Source: an uncultured Synechococcus sp.
GTDB taxonomy: Bacteria > Cyanobacteriota > Cyanobacteriia > PCC-6307 > Cyanobiaceae
Assembly: GCA_913020095.1 (NCBI GenBank)
Contig: CAJWAH010000096.1
Span: 1-5,810, forward strand
DNA length: 5,810 bases
Direction of reading: 5' to 3'
Shown here: piece after piece, positions 1-5,810 of the stretch
How the letters are laid out: each line of letters starts with the position of its first letter
Numbering within the stretch: the first letter of the stretch is position 1
The notes under the pieces: model-generated
What the model was told of the DNA's origin: nothing
What the model saw: only the letters and a program-made list of their open reading frames with translations
Databases searched by the model: none
Position numbers and translations under genes: made by a program

Positions 1-1
1 T

Positions 2-976
2 ACCCCCGGCATTGATGAGATTGCGGCTCCGGCCAGGGAGCGCCTGGCACGGCGGGTGGCCACCGGCAGCGATCTGGTGGTGATGGTCATCGATGGCGAC
101 ATCAGCGCGCCGGAACTGGCGGCCTTTCAAACCCTGCAAGACAGCGGCAAGCCTGTGGTGCTCGTGGCCAACCGAGCTGATGCCTACAGCCGCTTGGAGC
201 GGCGCCAACTCACAGGCACCATCCAGCAGCGCTGCGGCCGTGATGAGCCTCTGCTGTGGGTGGCCGCCGCGCCACGGCGGCCGGTGGTGCTAGCCGATGG
301 CCGCGTGCGCCGCCAAGCCGCTGCCCCGGAATTGGGAGCGCTGCAGCAGCACCTCCATGAGCTGCTGAACACCCACGGGGAATTGCTGTTGGCCCTCAAT
401 AGCCTGCGCGCCGCCGACCACTTCAGTGCGCGCCTGTTGGCCTGGCGCCTGGGCCAGCGCCAGCAGGCCGCCCAAGCCTTGATTGGCCGCTGCGCCAGCA
501 TCAAAGCGGCGGGCCTAGCCGCTAATCCACTGATGCTGCTGGATTTAGCCGGCAGCGCTGCGGTTGATAGCACCTTGATCGTGCAACTGGCCCAGCTCTA
601 CGGCGTGCGGCTACGCGGCCCCTCCGCTCGGCGGCTGCTGCAACGGGTCGGACGCCAGAGCTTGGTCATTGGCGGTGTGCAGTGGGGATTGCAAGGGGCC
701 TTGAGCCTGATCAAACAGGTGCTGCTGATGGCGGCACCGTTTAGTGGCGGGCTCAGCCTGGCCCCGGCTGCGCCAGTAGCCCTGGCGCAAGCCGCCCTTG
801 CGGTACACGGCACCCGCATCACCGGCCGCGAAGCCACCCGTCAATTGCTGCTCTCTGCCCACCGCGGCCCTGCCAGACCAGCGAGCCTGCTGCGGCGCTT
901 GCAACGGGCCGATCCCCAAGCCCAACGCTGGCTGGCGCACCACCAGAGCTGGAGCCCCGAAGTGGGGTTGCCATGA
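2..976 (+). CDS. GTPase with C-terminal DUF697 domain, 5' end outside the window
   Basis: This is the 3' part of a P-loop GTPase of the Era/HSR1-like type fused to a DUF697 domain. The reading frame is open from base 2, and 324 residues are visible. Visible residues 1-3 are TPG, followed by IDE. This is the end of the G3 (DTPG) motif, and base 1 (t) fits the last base of an Asp codon. A hydrophobic strand (VVMVID) and then NRAD (residues 57-60, bases 170-181) give the G4 guanine-specificity motif, with Arg in place of the usual Lys of NKxD. The G1 P-loop and G2 lie left of the window. Residues about 90-160 look helical and rich in Gln, Leu and Arg. Residues about 165-290 form the DUF697-like region, with NPLMLLDLAG and two or three long hydrophobic stretches that suggest membrane association. 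The GTG at base 56 is internal and not the start. The stop overlaps nadD by 4 bases (ATGA). The specific role is unknown. I am confident of the family, less so of the membrane topology. Confidence 0.85.
   Translation, partial: TPGIDEIAAPARERLARRVATGSDLVVMVIDGDISAPELAAFQTLQDSGKPVVLVANRADAYSRLERRQLTGTIQQRCGRDEPLLWVAAAPRRPVVLADGRVRRQAAAPELGALQQHLHELLNTHGELLLALNSLRAADHFSARLLAWRLGQRQQAAQALIGRCASIKAAGLAANPLMLLDLAGSAAVDSTLIVQLAQLYGVRLRGPSARRLLQRVGRQSLVIGGVQWGLQGALSLIKQVLLMAAPFSGGLSLAPAAPVALAQAALAVHGTRITGREATRQLLLSAHRGPARPASLLRRLQRADPQAQRWLAHHQSWSPEVGLP
973..976 (+). other. ATGA start-stop overlap between the GTPase gene and nadD
   Basis: The nadD ATG (973-975) overlaps the TGA stop (974-976) of the GTPase-DUF697 gene. 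This is a classic coupling arrangement and indicates that both genes are on one mRNA and are probably translated by terminating and re-initiating ribosomes. Confidence 0.85.
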
Positions 977-1605
977 GCTCCCAGCTGGCGCTGTTTGGCA
1001 CTAGCGCAGACCCGCCGACGGTGGGACATCGCGCCGTGCTGGCTGGGCTGATGCAACTCTTCCCGCGGGTCTGCACCTGGGCCAGTGACAACCCGTTCAA
1101 GCAACACGGTGCCCCCCTTGAGGTGAGGGCGGCCCTGCTGGGAGCTGTGGTCAACAGCCTCACCGAGCAGTCCTGCAGCGATCGGCTGCAGCTGCGCCAA
1201 GACTTCAGCAGCCGCCGCGCCATCGACAGCATCGAAGCGGCCCGCGGCTGTTTCCCCAATGACGATCTGGTGTTTGTGGTGGGAACGGATCTGGTGGCAC
1301 AAATCCCCAGCTGGTATGCCGTTGAGGCCTGGCTGCCCAGCTGTTCGATCGCCGTGGTGCATCGCCAAGGCTGGCCGCTGCAAGCCGGCGAGCTCGAGCG
1401 GCTGCAGGCGCTCTGCCCGCACGTAGCGCGGCTGCCCCTAGAAATTCCAGCCGCGGCGAGCTCCTCAGTGCGGCATCACCCCAACCCCGAACTGGTCCCC
1501 AGCGAGTTGCTCACAGACTTGGCGCAGCAAAACCTTTACGGTTTCAGCACCGACGACCTCCCCTGTGCGGATCGCACTGATCCAATCCAACCCGCTGGTC
1601 GGTGA
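973..1605 (+). CDS. nadD: Nicotinate-nucleotide adenylyltransferase (NaMN adenylyltransferase)
   Basis: This cytosolic enzyme joins nicotinate mononucleotide and ATP to give nicotinate adenine dinucleotide and pyrophosphate, the penultimate step of NAD synthesis. The 210 residues fit the family's usual size. The N-terminus shows the nucleotidyltransferase signature as LFGTSADPPTVGH (residues 7-19). It is the HxGH motif in its TxGH form: T16 stands where many bacterial NadDs have His, and H19 is kept. Residues 104-106 (GTD) and W114 match the family pattern of a G-[ST]-D followed by Trp. Residues 163-167 (SSSVR) correspond to the ISSTxIR motif, and NLYG closes the fold. About 20 further residues after that follow no family motif and are encoded mostly over the nadE start. 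The ATG at 973 lies inside the upstream gene's stop region (ATGA), so translation is probably coupled. No Shine-Dalgarno sequence is visible. The direct overlap with nadE supports the call strongly. Confidence 0.93.
   Translation: MSSQLALFGTSADPPTVGHRAVLAGLMQLFPRVCTWASDNPFKQHGAPLEVRAALLGAVVNSLTEQSCSDRLQLRQDFSSRRAIDSIEAARGCFPNDDLVFVVGTDLVAQIPSWYAVEAWLPSCSIAVVHRQGWPLQAGELERLQALCPHVARLPLEIPAAASSSVRHHPNPELVPSELLTDLAQQNLYGFSTDDLPCADRTDPIQPAGR
1565..1605 (+). other. 41-base overlap of nadD 3' end and nadE 5' end
   Basis: These bases encode the last 13 residues of NadD (CADRTDPIQPAGR) in one frame and the start of NadE (MRIALIQSNPLVG) in another. The NadE reading matches the conserved glutaminase N-terminus, so selection probably acts mostly on that frame, leaving the NadD tail free. 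The arrangement fits translational coupling of the last two steps of NAD synthesis. No Shine-Dalgarno sequence stands before GTG 1565. Confidence 0.9.
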
Positions 1606-3241
1606 TCTGCAGGGCAATCGGCAACGCCTGCAGCAGCAGTGCCTGCAGGCTGCCGAAGCTGGAGCCGAACTCGCCTTAGCCCCTGAGCTCGCCCTCTGGG
1701 GCTATCCACCCCGTGATCTGCTGCTGCAGCCGGCCTTGCGGCAGCAACAAGACCGCCAACTCGATCAGCTCAGTGGCGCCTTGCCGCCAGGGTTTGGGCT
1801 GCTGCTTGGGGTGGTTGAAACCAGTGGCCAGAGGCTGTTCAACGCCATGGCCCTGGTGGAGCGCAGCGGCTGGCGCTTGGTGGCGCGCAAACGGTTGCTG
1901 CCCAGTTACGACGTCTTCGATGAACAGCGCTATTTCCACAGCGGTGATCAACCTGCGCTGCTGAGCTGGGGCGGTCAGCGCCTTGGGCTGACCCTGTGCG
2001 AAGACCTCTGGGTTGAACCCAAAATCAGCGGCCGCAGCGCCCCGCTGTGCGATCCAATTGCTGAACTTCAGCCCCTCAAGCCGGATCTATTGATCAACCT
2101 CTCAGCGTCCCCCTTTGGCCAGGGCAAAGCGGAGCGTCGCCGTCAGCTGGCGGGGGCCGCCCAACAGCGGTTGGGATGCCCAGTGCTCTACGTCAATCAG
2201 GTGGGGGGAAACGACGAGCTGATTTTTGATGGCAACAGCTTTGTGCTGGATGCCACTGGGGCGTTGCAGCAGCAATTGCCCTGCGGGGAGAGCGCGCTGC
2301 AGATTTGGGACAGCCAGGCCGCCGGGAGTCCAACCCCACCGGAGCCCCTGAGCCCCGAGGCCCAGCTCTGGCGCATGCTCGTGCTCGGTGTGCAGGACTA
2401 CGCCCGCAAATGCGGCTTCCGCACAGCCTTGCTCGGGCTCAGTGGCGGCATTGATTCGGCCCTGGTGGCCGCCCTGGCTGTTGCGGCCCTGGGCAGTCAG
2501 CAGGTGCGGGCGCTGTTGATGCCATCGCCCTACAGCTCGGAAGGATCGCTGCAGGATTCGCTGGCCCTCGCCAATCGGTTGAATCTGGCCACCAGCACGG
2601 TGCCGATTGAGCCCTTGATGCAGCAATACGACGGCAGCTTGAACCCAGCGCTGGGGCAGAAGCCGGAGGGCATCACCGCAGAAAACCTGCAATCGCGCAT
2701 CCGCGGCACGTTGCTGATGGCCGTGGCCAATAGCGAAGGCCAACTGCTGCTGGCTACGGGCAACAAATCCGAGCTGGCCGTTGGCTACTGCACGCTCTAC
2801 GGCGACATGAATGGCGGCCTGGCCGTGATCGGGGATCTCTACAAAAGCGAGGTGTTTCGGCTGACGCGCTGGCTCGATAGCCCGGCCGCTGCCGGCGAGC
2901 GGCAACGCTGCGGGCTGCCAGCCGATGGGCCGGTCATCGGGGACGCGATCTTGAACAAGCCCCCCAGCGCCGAGCTAAGACCCGATCAAAAAGACAGCGA
3001 CTCCCTCCCCGACTACCCCTATCTCGATCGCCTGCTGCAGCGCTTTATCGAGGAGCATGCCTCGCCTGAAGAGCTCATCGCCAGCGGTGAGCCGAGCGAT
3101 GCCGTGCAGCGGATCTGGCGGCTGCTGAAACGGTCAGAATTCAAACGGCGCCAAGCCGCACCGGTGCTCAAACTGAGTGCCCGCTCGTTTGGTTGCGGTT
3201 GGCGCATGCCAATCGCCGCCAGCACTGGCGCCGGCGGCTAG
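1565..3241 (+). CDS. nadE: Glutamine-dependent NAD+ synthetase
   Basis: This enzyme amidates nicotinate adenine dinucleotide to NAD+ using ATP and glutamine, the final step of NAD synthesis. The 558 residues match the two-domain form. The N-terminal nitrilase-like glutaminase domain spans residues 1 to about 260. It has the Glu-Lys-Cys triad in family context: E41 in PELALWGYPPRDLL, K109 before LLPSYDVFDEQRYF, and C145 in LTLCEDLW. The C-terminal synthetase domain starts near residue 270. It carries the ATP pyrophosphatase P-loop SGGIDS (293-298), ENLQSRIRG (from 373), TGNKSE (398-403), YGDMNGG (from 412) and the late ILNKPPSAELRP segment. The start is GTG at 1565, because MRIALIQSNPLVGDLQGN is the expected family N-terminus and the next internal Met is residue 95. 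It therefore begins 41 bases before nadD ends. No Shine-Dalgarno sequence is visible, so coupling to nadD translation is likely. All catalytic residues are present and I see no frameshift. Confidence 0.98.
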   Translation: MRIALIQSNPLVGDLQGNRQRLQQQCLQAAEAGAELALAPELALWGYPPRDLLLQPALRQQQDRQLDQLSGALPPGFGLLLGVVETSGQRLFNAMALVERSGWRLVARKRLLPSYDVFDEQRYFHSGDQPALLSWGGQRLGLTLCEDLWVEPKISGRSAPLCDPIAELQPLKPDLLINLSASPFGQGKAERRRQLAGAAQQRLGCPVLYVNQVGGNDELIFDGNSFVLDATGALQQQLPCGESALQIWDSQAAGSPTPPEPLSPEAQLWRMLVLGVQDYARKCGFRTALLGLSGGIDSALVAALAVAALGSQQVRALLMPSPYSSEGSLQDSLALANRLNLATSTVPIEPLMQQYDGSLNPALGQKPEGITAENLQSRIRGTLLMAVANSEGQLLLATGNKSELAVGYCTLYGDMNGGLAVIGDLYKSEVFRLTRWLDSPAAAGERQRCGLPADGPVIGDAILNKPPSAELRPDQKDSDSLPDYPYLDRLLQRFIEEHASPEELIASGEPSDAVQRIWRLLKRSEFKRRQAAPVLKLSARSFGCGWRMPIAASTGAGG

Positions 3242-3251
3242 GAATCGCCAG
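3215..3251 (+). repeat. Alternative inverted repeats across the nadE stop codon
   Basis: Two mutually exclusive 6-bp stems can form here. One pairs GCCGCC (3215-3220) with GGCGGC (3233-3238). The other pairs CTGGCG (3225-3230) with CGCCAG (3246-3251) around the stop TAG. No T tract follows, so a true terminator is doubtful. They may stabilise the mRNA between nadE and ald or may be chance pairings in GC-rich DNA. Confidence 0.25.
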
Positions 3252-3301
3252 GCTGATAGCAGAACCAACCCACCATGGCCGCTCCCCAACCCGCCGCCTC
3301 G

Positions 3302-4414
3302 ATGAGCAGCATCGGCATTCCTCGGGAGATCAAGCCCGATGAGCAGCGGGTGGCTCTCACCCCCGATGCCGTGCGCGAGCTAGTGAGCATTGGTTTGGAG
3401 GTGCGGATTGAGCAAGGTGCTGGCCACGGAGCTGGCATCGATGACGCCAGCTTTGCCGCCGCCGGCGCGGCGATGGTCTCCAAAGAAGAGGCTTGGGGCG
3501 CTCACCTGGTGGTGAAGGTGAAAGAACCACAGCCCGAGGAGTTCGGCTTCTTGCGCCGCGACATGGTGCTGTTCACCTACCTGCACCTGGCGGCCTACCC
3601 CGCTGTTGGCAAGGCCCTGCTGGAGAGCGGCTGCACCTCGATTGCCTACGAAACGGTGCAGCTGGAGAACGGCAGCCTGCCCCTGCTGGCTCCGATGAGC
3701 GAAATCGCTGGGCGGCTGGCCACCCAAGCGGGGGCCTATCTGCTGGAGCGCCCCCATGGCGGTCGCGGCGTGCTGCTCGGCGGCTGCACCGGCGTCAAAC
3801 CAGCCCGGGTGGTGGTGTTGGGCGCCGGCACCGTGGGCTGGAACGCGGCCCGCGTCGCAGCAGCCATGGATGCCGAGGTGCTGCTGCTGGATCGCTCCCC
3901 CCAGCGGCTACGCAATCTGGAAGTCGACCGGCGCGGACGGCTGGTCAGCTTGGTGAGCAGCCGCGGCTTGATCGAACGGGTGATCCCCACCGCTGATCTG
4001 CTGATCGGTGCGGTGCTCACCCCGGGCGGGCGGGCCCCAACCCTGGTGGATGAAGCGCTGGTGCAGCAGATGCGCCCTGGCTCGGTGATCGTCGATGTGG
4101 CCATCGATCAAGGCGGCTGCATCGCCAGCAGCGAGGAGACCACCCACACCGAACCGGTGATTGAAAAATTTGGCGTGCAGCACTACGCCGTTGGCAACAT
4201 GCCTGGCGCTGTTCCCTTCACCTCCACCGAAGCGCTGGTGAGCGTGACGCTGCCCTACATCGTCACCATTGCCGGACGCGGCCTGAGCGAAGCGGTGACC
4301 GAGCGCCCCGAGCTGCTCTCCGGGCTCAACACCGTTGAAGGGGCCGTGTGCCATCCCGGTGTTGCCCGGGCCCTCGATGTGCCGCCGCGCCACCCCATGG
4401 CCTGCCTGCGCTAA
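3302..4414 (+). CDS. ald: NAD-dependent alanine dehydrogenase
   Basis: This enzyme interconverts L-alanine, NAD+ and water with pyruvate, ammonium and NADH, and so can release or assimilate nitrogen. From ATG 3302 the product is 370 residues and begins MSSIGIPREIKPDEQRVALTP, which fits the family start (short lead, then IGxPxEIK). An in-frame ATG at 3275 would add nine residues rich in Ala and Pro (MAAPQPAAS). Neither start has a clear ribosome binding site. Key residues fall at the positions expected from the Mycobacterium tuberculosis enzyme: R16, K74 (VKVKEP) and H95 (TYLHLA) for substrate, the Rossmann loop GAGTVG (174-179), D197 for the NAD ribose, D269 (DVAIDQGG) and N299 (GNMPGAVP). 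It is intact and complete. It follows nadE by 60 bases (33 if 3275 is used) on the same strand, so it is probably in the same transcript. Pyridine nucleotide transhydrogenase alpha subunit is a relative, but this length and these active-site residues fit alanine dehydrogenase. Confidence 0.96.
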   Translation: MSSIGIPREIKPDEQRVALTPDAVRELVSIGLEVRIEQGAGHGAGIDDASFAAAGAAMVSKEEAWGAHLVVKVKEPQPEEFGFLRRDMVLFTYLHLAAYPAVGKALLESGCTSIAYETVQLENGSLPLLAPMSEIAGRLATQAGAYLLERPHGGRGVLLGGCTGVKPARVVVLGAGTVGWNAARVAAAMDAEVLLLDRSPQRLRNLEVDRRGRLVSLVSSRGLIERVIPTADLLIGAVLTPGGRAPTLVDEALVQQMRPGSVIVDVAIDQGGCIASSEETTHTEPVIEKFGVQHYAVGNMPGAVPFTSTEALVSVTLPYIVTIAGRGLSEAVTERPELLSGLNTVEGAVCHPGVARALDVPPRHPMACLR

Positions 4415-4518
4415 GCAACGTGAATTAACGGCTGCTGAGGGGAAAGAAGAGATTCATCGCATCCCTCTGGCTTCGCCCAACCTCTGGATACACCAGGCGA
4501 GCACCCCGCCCGGCGCCC
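4415..4518. other. Intergenic segment between ald and the 99-residue gene
   Basis: This is the longest gene-free stretch in the window and is more AT-rich at its left end. It contains a run of 16 purines (4437-4452), but no ATG, GTG or TTG follows at ribosome-binding distance. I could not identify a convincing -35/-10 pair, a stable hairpin or a small ORF. It is the most plausible place for a separate promoter of the 99-residue gene, but the sequence alone does not show one. Confidence 0.4.
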
Positions 4519-4818
4519 GTGGCCTTTCATCAAGCGGTGATTCCAACGCCCAGCGAAGATCTGGCGATTGATGTTCTAAAAGCCGCTGGCCTGAGTCCGG
4601 AATACCACCCGCAGCTGCCCACCTTGATCTACGCGAGCGAAAGCTTTCGCCGCGGACTCAAGCCCAACCAGTACGTCACGGTGATTTGCGACCGCTCCGA
4701 CGCCGACAACCTGGGGGAATCGCTACTGCAAGTGCGCAGCCATGAATTGATGGCCCAACGCAACACCCGCTGCGAGCAGATCTTCAACCAACTGCTGACG
4801 CACCTCAGCCCGCGCTGA
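4519..4818 (+). CDS. Small conserved-looking hypothetical protein, 99 residues
   Basis: I do not recognise this protein. It is a soluble-looking 99-residue product with no signal peptide, no membrane segment and no metal-binding cluster. The sequence suggests a small alpha/beta fold. A helix (about 13-24) is followed by a strand (PTLIYAS, 34-40), the segment FRRGLKPNQYVTVICDRSD (43-61) with a clear beta strand, and a long C-terminal helix rich in Gln, Arg and Leu (66-96). The likely start is GTG 4519. No ATG occurs in the open frame, which reaches back only to 4429, and the residues encoded upstream are Arg-rich and look non-coding. GTG 4537 is the alternative and would give 93 residues. Neither has a Shine-Dalgarno sequence. 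The codon choice and GC-rich third positions match the neighbouring genes, which supports real coding. It lies 104 bases after ald and overlaps the convergent DUF3326 gene by 14 bases. No function is assigned. Confidence 0.68.
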   Translation: MAFHQAVIPTPSEDLAIDVLKAAGLSPEYHPQLPTLIYASESFRRGLKPNQYVTVICDRSDADNLGESLLQVRSHELMAQRNTRCEQIFNQLLTHLSPR

Positions 4819-4819
4819 G
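4804..4819. terminator. Hairpin spanning both stop codons of convergent genes, possible bidirectional terminator
   Basis: The arms CTCAGC (4804-4809) and GCTGAG (4814-4819) form a perfect 6-bp stem with loop CCGC. The right arm holds the TGA stop of the 99-residue gene. The left arm, read on the minus strand, holds the TGA stop of the DUF3326 gene. There is no T tract on either side, so it is not a canonical intrinsic terminator. The location at a tail-to-tail junction is the main reason to propose a termination or mRNA 3'-end role; that role is inferred. Confidence 0.3.
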
Positions 4820-5810
4820 CGGCCGCATCAACGCCCGGGGGTCCAGTCCCTCGCGCCAAGCCAACACCAATCCAGCCGCGGCGCTGTAATCAGCCGCTGG
4901 CACCACAGCAAGATCCAAGGCAGCGCCATCCACCTGCAACAGGCTGGAGTTGCTGCGCACCGCAACGATCGGGATGCCGCGATCGGCGCAGGCCAACACG
5001 GTTTCCCCGCCGAGGGCACCAGCGGGGGCCACCACCGCGCCCACCTGATCAATCGCCAGCTCCTGCGGGCGCCAGGGATCAGAGGCAGCGCAGAGATCAG
5101 GCGCCCGGCTCAGCCCCACCAGCACGCAGGGCAAAAAGGTGTGGCCCAACTCCTCAGCAGCAGCGCGCGAATCGAGCTCGGCCATGGGCTCAAGCGGCGC
5201 CAGGGCGGGGGCATGGGCACACGGGATCTGCAGCTCCCGCACCAGCAAATGACTAATCACCGCCTCAGCCCCAGCCAACGCATCCACACCACTGCCGCTG
5301 CGGTAGGCCTGCAGGGCATCGCTGCCGTTGTCATCAGGGAAACGCGCCACCACCGCAATCGCTGTGGCGCCCGCTTGCTTCAGGCGTGAACCAGCCCGCA
5401 GCAGCGCACCAGGCTGCTCGAGCTGGCCCCAGCTGCTGCCGCTGGAGGCCTGGCTGAGCCTGACGCCGAGGGGCTGATCGCTCACCAGCTCTGGGCCGAT
5501 CTCCAAGCCCAAGGTGGCCCGTGCAGCCGCCAGCACCTGGCGATGACGCAAGAGCAGCTCGGGTTCGATGCCGGCATCAAACAGCACCCCAATCCGCTGG
5601 CGGCGCTGGGGCCGCAGCCGCAGCGAGCCCTTGGCGAAGGCATCCAGGCTCCAACCCTCCACGTAGTGGATGCGGGGGTCACTCCAATAGAGCGCCGCCC
5701 CATTCATCACATTGGGATGGGTGATCAGGCAGTCGCTGGCGGCAGCCAGCAGCCGCGCCACGGGCAAGGCATCACCCGCGAAGCCCCCCTGCTCGCAGCC
5801 GATTCCTGTG
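4805..5810 (-). CDS. DUF3326 family protein, 5' end outside the window
   Basis: This protein belongs to the DUF3326 family, which I know mainly from cyanobacteria and whose function is unknown to me. The frame stays open to the right edge. It reads TGIGCEQGGFAGDALPVAR upstream of the first possible start (TTG at 5767), so that TTG is internal and only a short N-terminus (about 10-20 residues) seems to be missing. 334 residues are visible. Counting from the edge, family-like features are HPNVMNGA (31-38), the strand AVVARFPDD (about 152-160), VDALAGAEAVISHLLVRE (about 175-192), PCAHAPAL (about 197-204), LPCVLVGLSRAP (about 226-237) and a Gly-rich turn in GALGGETVLACADRGIPIVAV (about 264-284). 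The alternating strands and Gly-rich turns suggest a Rossmann-like fold, which is an inference. I see no signal peptide or membrane segment in the visible part. It converges on the 99-residue gene and overlaps it by 14 bases. The family call is from sequence memory. Confidence 0.85.
   Translation of the reverse strand, partial: TGIGCEQGGFAGDALPVARLLAAASDCLITHPNVMNGAALYWSDPRIHYVEGWSLDAFAKGSLRLRPQRRQRIGVLFDAGIEPELLLRHRQVLAAARATLGLEIGPELVSDQPLGVRLSQASSGSSWGQLEQPGALLRAGSRLKQAGATAIAVVARFPDDNGSDALQAYRSGSGVDALAGAEAVISHLLVRELQIPCAHAPALAPLEPMAELDSRAAAEELGHTFLPCVLVGLSRAPDLCAASDPWRPQELAIDQVGAVVAPAGALGGETVLACADRGIPIVAVRSNSSLLQVDGAALDLAVVPAADYSAAAGLVLAWREGLDPRALMRPLSAG

Noticed and set aside
56..58. GTG as start of the first gene
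   Set aside because: The frame is open to the left edge and includes the conserved TPG of the G3 motif, so this codon is internal.
262..282. Strong 8-bp GC-only inverted repeat (arms 262-269 and 275-282, 5-base loop)
   Set aside because: It lies inside the GTPase coding region, encoding part of the VAAAPRRP stretch. Pairings of this kind are expected by chance in such GC-rich coding DNA, and nothing marks it as a regulatory site.
841..1422. Minus-strand open frame (193 residues) across the GTPase/nadD junction
   Set aside because: It is antisense to two well-supported coupled genes and shows no recognisable domain.
2102..2905. Long minus-strand open frame (267 residues) opposite nadE
   Set aside because: It lies wholly inside nadE, which is unmistakable on the plus strand. 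Its composition follows from the GC-rich codon bias of nadE, and it has no family-like motifs.
4437..4452. Run of 16 purines resembling a ribosome binding site
   Set aside because: There is no GGAGG core and no ATG, GTG or TTG within normal spacing downstream; the nearest gene start is more than 60 bases away.
5141..5389. Plus-strand open frame opposite the DUF3326 gene
   Set aside because: It is a shadow frame with no domain-like sequence, lying within a gene well supported on the other strand.
5765..5767. TTG as start of the DUF3326 gene
   Set aside because: Upstream codons in the same frame encode family-like sequence (TGIG...FAGDALPVA) up to the right edge, so the true start is outside the window.
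1..5810. HIP1 octamers, CRISPR repeats, insertion sequences, tRNA or rRNA genes, phage or defence genes
   Set aside because: I scanned for these by eye and saw none. GCGATCGC does not occur, though near matches such as GCGATCGG do.

Overview
This GC-rich window (well above 60% GC by eye) has tightly packed genes with short or negative spacing, almost no Shine-Dalgarno sequences and GC-biased third codon positions. The predicted proteins resemble those of marine or brackish unicellular picocyanobacteria (Synechococcus/Cyanobium lineage). The main pointers are a DUF3326 protein, a family I know mainly from cyanobacteria, a GTPase-DUF697 gene directly upstream of nadD, and a glutamine-dependent NAD synthetase. 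I found no HIP1 octamer (GCGATCGC), which many freshwater cyanobacteria carry in abundance. The lineage call rests on protein resemblance, not on a marker gene.

Layout. Bases 2-976 hold the 3' part of a GTPase with a C-terminal DUF697 membrane-associated domain; its start lies left of the window. It overlaps nadD by 4 bases (ATGA). nadD (973-1605) overlaps nadE (1565-3241) by 41 bases, with nadE starting at GTG. An alanine dehydrogenase gene, ald, follows on the same strand (start 3302 preferred over 3275; end 4414). After about 100 bases without a gene comes an unrecognised 99-residue gene (4519-4818). It meets a DUF3326 gene tail to tail; that gene is on the minus strand (4805-5810) and its start lies beyond the right edge. 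The two stop codons sit in the two arms of one small hairpin.

Function. nadD and nadE encode the last two steps of NAD synthesis: nicotinate mononucleotide to nicotinate adenine dinucleotide, then glutamine- and ATP-dependent amidation to NAD+. Their overlaps, including the one with the GTPase gene, point to a co-translated unit. ald makes an NAD-using enzyme that interconverts alanine with pyruvate plus ammonium. It is probably co-transcribed, but a regulatory tie to NAD synthesis is only inferred. The GTPase, the 99-residue protein and the DUF3326 protein have no assigned cellular role that I can support.

The window reads as ordinary core chromosome. I see no mobile element, CRISPR array, RNA gene or phage signal, and no convincing new multi-gene system. 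The points most worth a second look are the shared-stop hairpin, the two genes of unknown role that converge there, and the GTPase coupled to nadD.
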